From: an uncultured Wenzhouxiangella sp. | Lineage (GTDB): Bacteria; Pseudomonadota; Gammaproteobacteria; Xanthomonadales; Wenzhouxiangellaceae | Reading direction: 5' to 3' | NCBI GenBank assembly: GCA_913057255.1 | Contig: CAJXNU010000007.1 | Location: forward strand, 1 to 33,102 | Length of the DNA: 33,102 nucleotides | In this document: one piece after another, positions 18,261 to 26,114 of the stretch | Numbering within the stretch: the first letter of the stretch is position 1 | Layout of the letters: the number at the start of each line of letters is the position of its first letter | Notes under the pieces: model-generated | Seen by the model: only the letters and a program-made list of their open reading frames with translations | Databases searched by the model: none | What the model was told of the DNA's origin: nothing | Program-made: the position numbers and the translations under genes

Positions 18261-19105
18261 CCGCTGGCTGGGGTGATGCCTAAGCTCTCGCACAAAGCCA
18301 GAGTCGGTTTGGCCTGATTGAGCGTATAAAAATGAAGCGCAGGCGCCCCGCCTTTGATCAGTCGCTCACATAAATTAGCGACCACCTCATGGCCAAAGGC
18401 TTTGAGTGATTCGGTATCGCCATTGGCCTCCCAAGCACTCAGACGCTTGGCCAACCACATGGGTATTTCAGCACCACAGGTATTGGAAAACCGCGCTAAG
18501 CGCGAGTAGTTGGTGATTGGCATGATGCCCGGGACAATGGGCACATCCACACCCAAGCCTTGGGCTTCCTCAACAAAGCGAAAGTAAGCATCGGCGTTGA
18601 AAAAGTATTGCGTGATGGCACCATCGGCGCCGGCATCAACCTTGGTTTTGAAATGGGCCAGGTCACTGGCGGGAGAATCAGACTCAGGATGATGCTCTGG
18701 GTAGCAGGCCACTTCTAGGTGAAACGCATCACCAAAATGTGTCCGAATAAAACGCACCAAATCCACCGCGTAGGAAAAGACCCCACGACCGCCGCCTGAG
18801 GGGCGATCGCCTCGAAGCACCACCAGGCGATCCACGCCGTGGTCGCGGTAGGTGCTCAATAGCTCAATAATGCCGGCTTGGTCTTCGGCCATGCACGAGA
18901 TGTGCGGTGCCGCTTTCAGACCGGTTTGGTCTAAGAGATCCAACACCGTATCGCGGGTGCGCTGTCTAGTAGAACCCCCCGCCCCGAAAGTCACTGAGAC
19001 ATAGTCTGGGGCGAGCGCTTGTAGCCTTTGAGCCACCTCCAACAAACGAGCCTGCTGCTCAGGCTCGTGTGGAGGAAAAAACTCAAAGCTGACCGGGTAA
19101 GTCAC
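18257..19105 (-). CDS. metF: 5,10-methylenetetrahydrofolate reductase
   Basis: Flavoenzyme that reduces 5,10-methylene-THF to 5-methyl-THF, the methyl donor for methionine synthase. The 282 residues fit the bacterial TIM-barrel form. Family motifs are SFEFFPP (residues 6-12), SVTFGAGGSTRQRT, VVLRGDRPSGGG, EVACYPEHHPES, ITQYFFNADAYFRFV, PGIMPITNYSRLARF and the C-terminal GAPALHFYTLN. Glu8 in EFFPP matches the catalytic Glu28 of E. coli MetF. The start is GTG at 19105, 29 nt after the ahcY stop, with only a weak ribosome site, so it is probably translated from the metK-ahcY-metF transcript. The last 4 nt overlap the convergent asparaginase gene. Confidence 0.96.
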   Translation of the reverse strand: MTYPVSFEFFPPHEPEQQARLLEVAQRLQALAPDYVSVTFGAGGSTRQRTRDTVLDLLDQTGLKAAPHISCMAEDQAGIIELLSTYRDHGVDRLVVLRGDRPSGGGRGVFSYAVDLVRFIRTHFGDAFHLEVACYPEHHPESDSPASDLAHFKTKVDAGADGAITQYFFNADAYFRFVEEAQGLGVDVPIVPGIMPITNYSRLARFSNTCGAEIPMWLAKRLSAWEANGDTESLKAFGHEVVANLCERLIKGGAPALHFYTLNQAKPTLALCESLGITPASG

Positions 19106-19134
19106 GGCCGATCACTCAATATTGAACCAACCGA

Positions 19135-20595
19135 TCAATAACGGTAGTGGTCAGGCTTGAATGGACCGGCCTGTGCCACACCGATGTAGTCGGCTTGTTC
19201 TGGCGTGAGCTCAGTCAAACGCGCACCAATCCGCTCTAGGTGGAGTCGTGCGACTTTCTCATCCAAGTGCTTAGGCAACACATAGACTTCGTTTTCATAA
19301 CGGTCGCCGTTTTTCCAAAGCTCAATCTGGGCCAGCGTTTGGTTGGTGAATGAGTTGGACATCACAAAGCTCGGGTGCCCTGTGGCACAGCCCAAGTTCA
19401 CCAAACGGCCTTGCGCCAACAAGATGATGCGCTTGCCATCGGGGAAGGTGATGTGATCGACTTGCGGCTTGATCTCATCCCACTCGTATTTTTCCAAAGA
19501 GGCGACATCAATCTCATTGTCGAAGTGACCAATGTTGCACACGATCGCTTCATCTTTCATGCGAAGCATGTGGTCGTGACGGATGACATTGAAGTTGCCT
19601 GTGGCCGTCACCACAATATCGGCTGCTTCAATGATGCCCTCATCTTCGATGTTGACGACTTTGTAGCCTTCCATCGCCGCTTGCAGCGCACAAATTGGAT
19701 CGGCTTCAGTGATCCAAACGTTGGCGCTCAGTGCGCGCAGTGATTGAGCCGAGCCTTTGCCCACATCACCGTAACCGCAGACGATGGCGGTCTTGCCGGC
19801 AATCATCACATCGGTGGCGCGCTTGATCGCATCGACCAAAGACTCACGGCAACCGTAGAGGTTGTCGAATTTTGATTTGGTGACTGAGTCATTGACGTTG
19901 ATCGCAGGGAACTTTAAGGTGCCTTCTTTTTGCATGCGATACAAACGATTCACACCCGTGGTGGTCTCTTCGGTCACGCCTTGGATGTTTTTCAAAGCAT
20001 CCGTGTACCAACCCGGATTGGTTTTCAAGCGCTTTTTAATGGACTCAAACAAAGCGGTCTCTTCTTCACTGCCAGGATTGTCCAACACCGAAGGATCGGC
20101 TTCGGCTTGTGAGCCTAAGTTCAGCAGCATGGTGGCATCCCCACCATCGTCCAAGATCATGTTGGCGGTTGAGCCATCTTCCCATTGGAAGATGCGGTGG
20201 GTGAATTCCCAATACTCCACCAGTGACTCACCTTTGAACGCAAACACTGGAATGCCACGCTCGACCATGGCAGCGGCTGCGTGGTCTTGGGTGGAATAAA
20301 TGTTGCAAGAAGCCCAGCGCACCTCGGCACCCAGCTCGACCAGTGTTTCGATCAACACCGCCGTTTGGATGGTCATGTGCAACGAACCGGCAATCTTGGC
20401 GCCTTTCAGTGGCTTCTCTGCGCCGAACTCTTCGCGCATTTGCACCAAGCCAGGCATTTCTGTCTCTGCGATCTCGAGTTCTTTGCGACCGAATGCTGCT
20501 TCGCTCAAATCCTTGATCACATAGTCGTGCTCGACAGAGGCGATGGTGCTGTCAAACAACACCGTGTTTAGATTCTCTTCGTGTTTTGCGCTCAT
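19135..20595 (-). CDS. ahcY: S-adenosyl-L-homocysteine hydrolase
   Basis: NAD-dependent enzyme that splits S-adenosylhomocysteine into adenosine and homocysteine, relieving product inhibition of methyltransferases. At 486 residues it is the longer proteobacterial type, with the extra segment at about 160-205 ([13 protein letters not shown] onwards). Motifs seen are [16 protein letters not shown] (substrate site), [36 protein letters not shown] (containing the substrate-binding Lys/Asp), the NAD-binding [14 protein letters not shown] and the canonical C-terminus [13 protein letters not shown] nine nt before ATG 20595 supports the start. The 81-nt AT-rich leader after metK shows no recognisable SAH riboswitch. 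It is the middle gene of a metK-ahcY-metF run, so regulation is probably shared. Confidence 0.98.
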   Translation of the reverse strand: MSAKHEENLNTVLFDSTIASVEHDYVIKDLSEAAFGRKELEIAETEMPGLVQMREEFGAEKPLKGAKIAGSLHMTIQTAVLIETLVELGAEVRWASCNIYSTQDHAAAAMVERGIPVFAFKGESLVEYWEFTHRIFQWEDGSTANMILDDGGDATMLLNLGSQAEADPSVLDNPGSEEETALFESIKKRLKTNPGWYTDALKNIQGVTEETTTGVNRLYRMQKEGTLKFPAINVNDSVTKSKFDNLYGCRESLVDAIKRATDVMIAGKTAIVCGYGDVGKGSAQSLRALSANVWITEADPICALQAAMEGYKVVNIEDEGIIEAADIVVTATGNFNVIRHDHMLRMKDEAIVCNIGHFDNEIDVASLEKYEWDEIKPQVDHITFPDGKRIILLAQGRLVNLGCATGHPSFVMSNSFTNQTLAQIELWKNGDRYENEVYVLPKHLDEKVARLHLERIGARLTELTPEQADYIGVAQAGPFKPDHYRY

Positions 20596-20676
20596 GGTCT
20601 CGTCCTTAAAGTTGAATGATTGGTTAAAAGTGAATTCTTAATGTTTAAAGCTCAATGGGTTTTGCAGGTGCCTATC

Positions 20677-21870
20677 TCAAACACCCGCGTCTTGTTTTAA
20701 AGCCTCAGCCTTGTCGGTCCGTTCCCAAGTAAAGGTCTCAAACCGCTCACCGTTGACTTCGATGGTCTCGGGCGTGCGACCGAAGTGCCCATGGGTTGAG
20801 GTGGGGCGATACATTGGGTGCAGCAGATCGAGCATTTTGACGATGCCGTATGGGCGAAGATCAAAATGATCACGAATGAGCTCTTCGATACGCTCCTCCG
20901 GCACTTTACCGGTACCAAAAGTCGTCACCGAAATTGATGTCGGCTCGGCCACACCAATGGCATAGCTCACCTGCACCTCGCACTGATCGGCCAAACCAGC
21001 CGCCACAATGTTTTTGGCCACATAACGCGCGGCATAGGTGGCAGAACGGTCAACTTTCGATGGGTCTTTTCCAGAAAATGCCCCGCCCCCATGACGCGCC
21101 ATGCCGCCATAGGTATCCACAATAATCTTCCGCCCCGTGAGGCCGGCATCACCCACCGGACCACCGATGACAAACTTGCCCGTTGGGTTGATGTGGTATT
21201 TGGTATCGGCACTCAACCACTCCGCCGGCAAGATGGGCTCGATGATGTGCTCTTTGACACCGGCTCGGATCTCTTCCAAGCTCACGCCCTCATCGTGTTG
21301 CGTGGACAACACCACCGCATCAATACCGACAGGCGTATTGCCCTCATACCGGAGCGTGACCTGGCTTTTGGCATCGGGCCGCAACCATGGCAGTGGGTTG
21401 TCGTGGCTTTTCCTCAAATCTGTCTGGCGCTCCACCAAACGGTGCGCGTAGTAGATGGGCGCTGGCATCAACACCGGCGTTTCGTTTGAGGCGTAGCCAA
21501 ACATCAAGCCTTGATCACCGGCGCCTTGCTCTTCAGGCAATTGACGGTCCACGCCCTGGGCGATGTCCACCGACTGCTTGCCGATCATGTTAATGACCGC
21601 ACAGGTGCTGCCATCAAAGCCCACATTCGAGCTGTTGTAGCCGACATCGACCACCACTTGGCGGATCAGCTCTTCGAGATCGATCCAGGCTGAGGTGGTG
21701 ATTTCCCCGCCCACAATGACGGCCCCGGTCTTAATAAAGGTCTCACAGGCCACGCGAGCATGCGTGTCTTGGGTCAAAATGGCATCCAAGATGGCATCGG
21801 AGATCTGATCGGCCATTTTGTCCGGATGGCCCTCAGAGACTGATTCTGAAGTAAATACGCGCCCTTTCAT
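20677..21870 (-). CDS. metK: S-adenosylmethionine synthetase
   Basis: Makes SAM from methionine and ATP. From ATG 21870 the protein is 397 residues, near the usual 384-400. The start is chosen because [18 protein letters not shown] matches the family N-terminus. An upstream in-frame GTG at 21918 would add 16 residues and would lie before the probable -10 element at 21907-21912. Signature motifs are [12 protein letters not shown] (116-127) and [19 protein letters not shown], and the methionine/ATP-binding HPDK is at 15-18. It is the first gene of metK-ahcY-metF and is divergent from cls. No MetJ-type AGACGTCT box was seen upstream. Confidence 0.98.
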   Translation of the reverse strand: MKGRVFTSESVSEGHPDKMADQISDAILDAILTQDTHARVACETFIKTGAVIVGGEITTSAWIDLEELIRQVVVDVGYNSSNVGFDGSTCAVINMIGKQSVDIAQGVDRQLPEEQGAGDQGLMFGYASNETPVLMPAPIYYAHRLVERQTDLRKSHDNPLPWLRPDAKSQVTLRYEGNTPVGIDAVVLSTQHDEGVSLEEIRAGVKEHIIEPILPAEWLSADTKYHINPTGKFVIGGPVGDAGLTGRKIIVDTYGGMARHGGGAFSGKDPSKVDRSATYAARYVAKNIVAAGLADQCEVQVSYAIGVAEPTSISVTTFGTGKVPEERIEELIRDHFDLRPYGIVKMLDLLHPMYRPTSTHGHFGRTPETIEVNGERFETFTWERTDKAEALKQDAGV

Positions 21871-21906
21871 CAAACTATATCTCTCAATCAGGATAGAAAG
21901 ATAGAT

Positions 21907-21961
21907 ATTGTAGCGCACCCCATGTGAGGATGCACCCCCAATTGAGTGAACACGCTACACT
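21907..21961. promoter_or_regulatory. Symmetric divergent promoter region metK / cls
   Basis: TGTAGCG (21909-21915) and CGCTACA (21953-21959) form a 7-bp inverted repeat about 37 nt apart. Each arm carries a -10-like hexamer reading outward: TACAAT on the reverse strand (21912-21907) for metK and TACACT (21956-21961) for cls. No good -35 hexamers were found, so a factor binding the repeat or an activator may be needed. Assignment is by eye. Confidence 0.4.
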
Positions 21962-21969
21962 AAGCCCCA

Positions 21970-23490
21970 ATGACCCCAGAAACCCTCATCGTGCTCTTGT
22001 TTCATGCCGTGCTGGCTCCGGCCACCGCACTGCATGCACTGCTCTATAAAAGAGACTCGCGAGCGGCATTTGGGTGGATTGTGGTCTGCATCCTAGCTCC
22101 GCTGGCCGGCCCCATCATTTACTTATTCTTTGGCCTCAACCGCACCCGTGGACGGGCGCAGCGTCACGGACTTGGGTTTTTGATGTGGGATGCCGAGCGG
22201 GGTGGACCTCTACATACGCCCGATCATGCCCATCAGGCCTCACCCCATCAATCAAGAACTGATGTCGCCGTCGAGCATGCGCACGCCACCGACCCCTCGC
22301 ACCCATTGAGGCAGGCCGGACGCGCCCTCAGCCGCCATGGTTTGGCCGGCGAGAACACCATTGCCACGCTGGAAGGGGGCGAGGCCACGTTTGAGGCCAT
22401 GCTGGAGGCCATTGAAAAAGCCCAGCAGCACATCCTGATTGCCACCTACATCTTCGACCGCGACCCCGTGGGCTTGATGTTTGCCCAAGCCCTAGAGCGT
22501 GCGGTCAATCGGGGGGTGGCGGTGTTTGTCATCATCGATGGGGTGGGCCGGCTGTACTCTCGACCACCGATCACAAAAATATTGCAAAAAGCCGGAATCA
22601 AGGTGGGGCTCTTTTTGCCACCGCGACTCTTTCCGCCTTCGCTTTCAATCAACATGCGAAGTCACCACAAGATTTTTATCGTCGATGATGCGCTGGCCAT
22701 GACCGGTGGCATCAACCTATCCCATCGCCATCACATCAAAGACCCCAGCAACAAAAGTCCGACGAACGACCTGCACTTCGTGCTTAAAGGCCCGATCTTG
22801 GCGCAATTGCGGATGGAGTTTGATCGTCTCTGGTCCATGACCACCGCCTATGGGGATGCCCTACCCGCCCCACTGCCCGCGCTGACAGAGCCGGCTCCAA
22901 TCAATGAGGCATCGATTGACAGTCATCAAAACCCACCCTCTCTCGTGCAGTGTCGCGTGGTCACCGATGGGCCCGATGAGGACTTGGATCGGCTGACCTT
23001 GCTGTTTATTGCAGCGCTCTCTCAAGCCAGACACTCCGTTCGCATCATGACGCCTTATTTCTTGCCTCCAAGAGAATTGGTCAGCGCCATTCAAGGGGCT
23101 GCCATCCGAGGCATTGACGTGGTGTTGGTCTTGCCCTCCGACAACAATTTGCCCTTCGTGCACTACGCCACCCAAAACATGCTCTGGGAGCTTCTATTCA
23201 AGGGGGTTCGGGTGTTCTATCAAGCCCCACCCTTTCATCATGGAAAATTGCTGGTGATCGATGAAGGCTATGCCATCATCGGCTCGAGCAACTGGGACGT
23301 GAGAAGCCTGCGGCTGAATTTTGAGTTGCAGGTGGAGGTCTATGGAGAAGCCTTTGCCCAACAAATGCATGCGCTGATTGATCAAGCCGCCGAACAGGGC
23401 CAAGAGGTCAGCCTGGAGCAAGTCGATGGCCGTGGATTGCTGACTCGCTTTCGCGATTCGATTTGTTGGCTTTTCTCTCCGTATCTCTGA
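21970..23490 (+). CDS. cls: Cardiolipin synthase (phospholipase D family)
   Basis: Membrane enzyme that joins phosphatidylglycerol molecules into cardiolipin. The 506 residues begin with two membrane helices (about 5-23 and 32-54, typical of the PLDc_N region). Two HKD motifs follow: H232-x-K234-x4-D239 (HHKIFIVD) with GGINLSHRHH after it, and H424-x-K426-x4-D431 (HGKLLVID) with GSSNWDVRSLRLNFEL after it, giving the paired active site of ClsA-type enzymes. A linker at about 80-120 (His/Ala-rich) is longer than in E. coli ClsA. ATG 21970 has no Shine-Dalgarno sequence and sits 8 nt after a -10-like TACACT, so the mRNA may be leaderless. It lies 48 nt before the Mrp operon, and no terminator is obvious between them. 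Confidence 0.94.
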   Translation: MTPETLIVLLFHAVLAPATALHALLYKRDSRAAFGWIVVCILAPLAGPIIYLFFGLNRTRGRAQRHGLGFLMWDAERGGPLHTPDHAHQASPHQSRTDVAVEHAHATDPSHPLRQAGRALSRHGLAGENTIATLEGGEATFEAMLEAIEKAQQHILIATYIFDRDPVGLMFAQALERAVNRGVAVFVIIDGVGRLYSRPPITKILQKAGIKVGLFLPPRLFPPSLSINMRSHHKIFIVDDALAMTGGINLSHRHHIKDPSNKSPTNDLHFVLKGPILAQLRMEFDRLWSMTTAYGDALPAPLPALTEPAPINEASIDSHQNPPSLVQCRVVTDGPDEDLDRLTLLFIAALSQARHSVRIMTPYFLPPRELVSAIQGAAIRGIDVVLVLPSDNNLPFVHYATQNMLWELLFKGVRVFYQAPPFHHGKLLVIDEGYAIIGSSNWDVRSLRLNFELQVEVYGEAFAQQMHALIDQAAEQGQEVSLEQVDGRGLLTRFRDSICWLFSPYL

Positions 23491-23519
23491 CCGATTTTTC
23501 AAAACTTCGACTCGGGTCT

Positions 23520-23528
23520 TGCTAATAT
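23520..23528 (+). promoter_or_regulatory. Extended -10 element before the mrp operon
   Basis: TGCTAATAT matches an extended -10 (TGnTATAAT-like). No good -35 is present. The predicted start near 23535 is only a few nucleotides before ATG 23539, and no Shine-Dalgarno sequence lies between, so the first mrp cistron may be leaderless. A T-rich run (23494-23499) after cls lacks a hairpin. Confidence 0.35.
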
Positions 23529-23538
23529 CTAGATCCAT

Positions 23539-24054
23539 ATGCGTTATGTCATCTCACTGATTTTCGTCCTCGCGGCTTTGTGGCTTGCTGTCTCTGGCGT
23601 CTACAAACCCCTGCTATTTGGGTTAGGCGCTGGCTCGATCGCTTTGGTCGTATGGCTGTCATTGAGAATGGACGTGGTGGGCATTGAACATAACCCAGGT
23701 CTCTATTTCCCAAAGCTCTTTGCCTACTGGGGCTGGTTGGTCGGTCAGATCATCTCAGCCAATATCCACGTGGCCAAACGGGTGCTGTCACCGAAAGGCA
23801 TTCGCCCACACATCATTGAAGTGCCTGTGCCCCAGCACACGGCGGTCTCACGGGTGACTTATGCCAACTCGTGCACGTTGACACCTGGGACGGTGACGCT
23901 CGATATCACGCCTGAGAGAATGCGTGTGCATGCACTCGACGATGTTTCCGCGCAAGGCCTCATGTCTCAGGAAATGGCCCAGAAAATCTTGTGGCTGGAA
24001 AGTCAGTCGGGCAATCCCCGAGTCACACAGAATCAAACGGAGAGCGCTTCATGA
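23539..24054 (+). CDS. mrpE: Na+/H+ antiporter subunit E (MrpE/MnhE)
   Basis: First subunit of the Mrp-type cation/proton antiporter. The 171 residues match the family: two or three N-terminal helices (about 3-20, 24-42, 63-80), the MrpE-type core FPKLFAYWGWLVGQIISANIHVAKRV (about 55-80), and a cytoplasmic domain with ANSCTLTPGTVTLDI (110-124), the most conserved stretch of MnhE proteins. Its C-terminal 15 residues are polar and variable. It heads an operon in which almost every stop overlaps the next start; the last 4 nt (ATGA) overlap mrpF. The start is the first ATG after the possible extended -10, without a ribosome site. Confidence 0.93.
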   Translation: MRYVISLIFVLAALWLAVSGVYKPLLFGLGAGSIALVVWLSLRMDVVGIEHNPGLYFPKLFAYWGWLVGQIISANIHVAKRVLSPKGIRPHIIEVPVPQHTAVSRVTYANSCTLTPGTVTLDITPERMRVHALDDVSAQGLMSQEMAQKILWLESQSGNPRVTQNQTESAS

Positions 24055-24368
24055 GCATGGTGTATGTCATCTCCGTGCTTTTGGTCTTTGCGACCATGGC
24101 CTTGGCACTGATTCGTGCACTGAAAGGCCCCACCATCTATGACCGGATTTTGGCCGTCAATGTGGTGGGCACCAAAACCGTGTTGGTGGTGGCGCTCATT
24201 TCTGTGTTCTCGGGCAATGGCGATTTGGTCGATGTGGCCCTGGTCTATGCCTTAATCAACTTCCTCGCCGTTGTGGCCGTCTTAAAACTGGCCCGCTGTG
24301 GTGATTTGGCGGCGGCCAATGTGCCCAATGGCTCTGCCCAGCAAGCATCCAGCACTGCCCATGAGTAA
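24051..24368 (+). CDS. mrpF: Na+/H+ antiporter subunit F (MrpF/MnhF)
   Basis: A small membrane subunit of 105 residues with three helices (about 3-20, 34-52, 60-80). The family motif RALKGPTIYDRILAVNVVGTK (about 21-41) is intact, including the GPT.YDRI..... pattern found in MnhF/PhaF. ATG 24051 is chosen over an in-frame ATG at 23991, because GGAGAG lies 6 nt upstream and the family N-terminus begins here. It overlaps mrpE by ATGA and mrpG by 8 nt, which suggests translational coupling. The C-terminal 20 residues are polar. Confidence 0.93.
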   Translation: MSMVYVISVLLVFATMALALIRALKGPTIYDRILAVNVVGTKTVLVVALISVFSGNGDLVDVALVYALINFLAVVAVLKLARCGDLAAANVPNGSAQQASSTAHE

Positions 24369-24723
24369 TTTAGTCATCGACCTAATCTCAGGTGGTTTGC
24401 TCCTGGGTGGAGGGGTGATTGGCGTCTTGGGTGGCCTGGGCCTGCTGCGGTTCCCGGATTTTTATAGTCGGCTACACGCCGCTGGCATGACCGATACGCT
24501 GTGTGCGCTGATGATCATCACCGGGCTGATCCTACAGACCGGTTTGAGTCTGTTGACGCTAAAGCTTGCGCTGATTTTGTTGTTTTTATTGTTCACCTCG
24601 CCCACGGCCTCGCATGCCCTAGCCAAAGCGGCACTGAGCGATGGCGTTGAACCTTTAGAACAGTCTCCAAAGAATCCAGACGCAGACTCGGCTGATCAAG
24701 GAGCGTCATCATCGAATACTTGA
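24361..24723 (+). CDS. mrpG: Na+/H+ antiporter subunit G (MrpG/MnhG)
   Basis: A 120-residue MnhG/PhaG subunit with three predicted helices (about 4-27, 45-62, 65-82). The family motif GGLGLLRFPDFYSRLHAAGMTDT (about 25-47) is complete. ATG 24361 (MSNLVIDLIS) is preferred to the ATG at 24298, which would lie deep inside mrpF. The C-terminus after about residue 95 is acidic and variable. Its 3' end contains AAGGAG (24698-24703), placed to serve the next cistron. Confidence 0.92.
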   Translation: MSNLVIDLISGGLLLGGGVIGVLGGLGLLRFPDFYSRLHAAGMTDTLCALMIITGLILQTGLSLLTLKLALILLFLLFTSPTASHALAKAALSDGVEPLEQSPKNPDADSADQGASSSNT

Positions 24724-25307
24724 TTGATATTGGTTTGTTGATTTTTTTGGTGGTCGTTGCCGTGGCGGTCATTCACGTCCGTAACCTGTTCACCGCCTCG
24801 ATGCTGTTTGCGATCTACTCATTGCTCTCGGCCGGTCTATTCGTGGTTTTGGACGCTGGTGATGTGGCGCTGACCGAAGCGGCCGTTGGAGCAGGAATCT
24901 CGACGCTTTTGTTTTTAGCCACCTTGACACTTGTGGATCGTGAAGAGGCGCCTGCCATCAAACCTTGGCGCCACCACTGGCCGGCATTGCTTGTGGTCGG
25001 GATCACGGGCGCCTTTTTGGTCTATGCAACCCTTGATCTGCCACAGTTCGGTGATCCCAACAGCCCCGCGCAGACTCATGTGGGCGCACAGTACATCGCC
25101 AACACCTATGAAGACATGGGCATCCCCAACATGGTGGCAGCGGTCTTGGCCAGCTATCGTTCCATCGATACCTTAGGCGAGGGTTTTGTGATTTTTACCG
25201 CCGGCTTGGCCGTCTATGCCCTGCTGAGCGTGCCGCCCAGAAGACGTCGCAAAAACGGGGCTCACGATAAGGCCGCGGAGAAGACTGGGGAGAAAAGTCA
25301 TGAGTGA
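24720..25307 (+). CDS. MrpA C-terminal-like subunit (fused MbhD-MbhE type)
   Basis: A 195-residue membrane protein equivalent to the C-terminal part of MrpA. Residues of about 1-75 match the MbhD/DUF4040 module (NLFTASMLFAIYSLLSAG, then DVALTEAAVGAGISTLLFLATL with its conserved Glu). Residues of about 85-180 match MbhE, including Y..SIDTLGEGFVIFTAGLAVYALL. The first usable canonical start is TTG 24720, overlapping the mrpG stop. However, AAGGAG at 24698-24703 is 16 nt from this TTG but 7 nt from an in-frame ATC at 24711, which would give a typical start ..EYLIDIGLL. Either an ATC start or a sequence error (ATG read as ATC) is possible. The C-terminus is basic and cytoplasmic. Confidence 0.88.
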   Translation: MIDIGLLIFLVVVAVAVIHVRNLFTASMLFAIYSLLSAGLFVVLDAGDVALTEAAVGAGISTLLFLATLTLVDREEAPAIKPWRHHWPALLVVGITGAFLVYATLDLPQFGDPNSPAQTHVGAQYIANTYEDMGIPNMVAAVLASYRSIDTLGEGFVIFTAGLAVYALLSVPPRRRRKNGAHDKAAEKTGEKSHE

Positions 25308-25743
25308 CAATAAAATTCTTCGCATCGTCGCGCGCTTTCTGATCCCCTTGATCATGCTCTTTGCGCTCTACATTCAATTTCATGGCGAATACTCACCCGG
25401 TGGCGGATTCCAAGCCGGCGTGGTGTTTGCCGCTGCTTGGATTTTGTTTGTGTTGATTTTTGGACTCGATTTGGGGCTGGAAGTGATTCCTGAGCGGGCC
25501 ATGTTTGTTTTGATGGTCTTCGGGGTGATGCTCTACTGCGCGGTGGGCTTGGCCAATGTGCTGATGGGTGGGATGTTTTTGGACTTCTCTGTGCTGTTGG
25601 AGAGCCCACAAGCCGCGCAGCAAGCCGGCATCATTACAGTAGAGCTCGGCATTGGCATCACCGTGGCCACCGTGGTGATGCTGATCTTTACGATGTTCGC
25701 CCGCCGCAAGCGCGAACAGGATGCGTTGGAGGACGAGGCATGA
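25300..25743 (+). CDS. mrpB: Na+/H+ antiporter subunit B (MrpB/MnhB)
   Basis: A 147-residue four-helix membrane subunit of the MnhB family. The motif FHGEYSPGGGFQAGVVFA (about 27-44) is the hallmark of MrpB and of the MbhF subunit of membrane hydrogenases. Helices are predicted at about 9-26, 36-54, 65-85 and 112-133. GGGGAGAAAAGTC directly before ATG 25300 provides the ribosome site. It overlaps the preceding subunit by 8 nt and mrpC by 4 nt (ATGA). In the complex, MrpB packs with MrpA-C and MrpC to form part of the Na+ pathway (established for Mrp complexes, not shown here). Confidence 0.93.
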   Translation: MSDNKILRIVARFLIPLIMLFALYIQFHGEYSPGGGFQAGVVFAAAWILFVLIFGLDLGLEVIPERAMFVLMVFGVMLYCAVGLANVLMGGMFLDFSVLLESPQAAQQAGIITVELGIGITVATVVMLIFTMFARRKREQDALEDEA

Positions 25744-26108
25744 TGGATGTCGTCCTCAGCTATTTCAATTATTGGGTCGTGATTCTACTCATGATGATCG
25801 GCTTTTATGGCGTGATTGCCCACGGCAACATGGATAAAAAATTGATGGCGCTGGGGCTTTTCCAGACCTCGGTGTTCATCCTGTTTATCTCGGCCGGCAA
25901 GGTGATTGGAGGTGCCACGCCCGTGATTCGCGACGGAGTGAGCGTGTTCTCCAATCCGCTGCCTCATGTCTTGATTCTCACCGCCATTGTGGTCGGCGTG
26001 GCCACCACCGCCGTGGGCTTGGCCTTGGCTGTCCGCATCAACGAGGCTTACGGCACGATTGAAGATGACTTGATTGGCGATCCCAGCCACGAGCCTGAGG
26101 AGCCATAA
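25740..26108 (+). CDS. mrpC: Na+/H+ antiporter subunit C (MrpC/MnhC, NuoK-like)
   Basis: A 122-residue NuoK-type subunit with three helices (about 8-28, 34-54, 74-97). Family features are GFYGVIAHGNMDKKLMALGLFQTSVFILFI (about 21-50) and DPLPHVLILTAIVVGVATTAVGLAL-like (here NPLPHVLILTAIVVGVA, 71-87), with the conserved LILTAIVV segment shared by NuoK and MrpC. The acidic C-terminus is variable. ATG 25740 overlaps the mrpB stop, behind GAGGACGAGGC. The mrpD start follows the stop after 6 nt. Confidence 0.94.
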   Translation: MMDVVLSYFNYWVVILLMMIGFYGVIAHGNMDKKLMALGLFQTSVFILFISAGKVIGGATPVIRDGVSVFSNPLPHVLILTAIVVGVATTAVGLALAVRINEAYGTIEDDLIGDPSHEPEEP

Positions 26109-26114
26109 GCCATC

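Noticed and set aside
20596-20676. Possible SAH riboswitch upstream of ahcY
   Set aside because: SAH riboswitches are known before ahcY in some proteobacteria, but this 81-nt spacer is AT-rich and I found neither the conserved GAGGAGCG-like core nor the expected pairing.
21871-21918. Longer metK start at GTG 21918
   Set aside because: The 16 added residues do not match the family, and the codon would lie before the likely transcription start. ATG 21870 gives the standard N-terminus.
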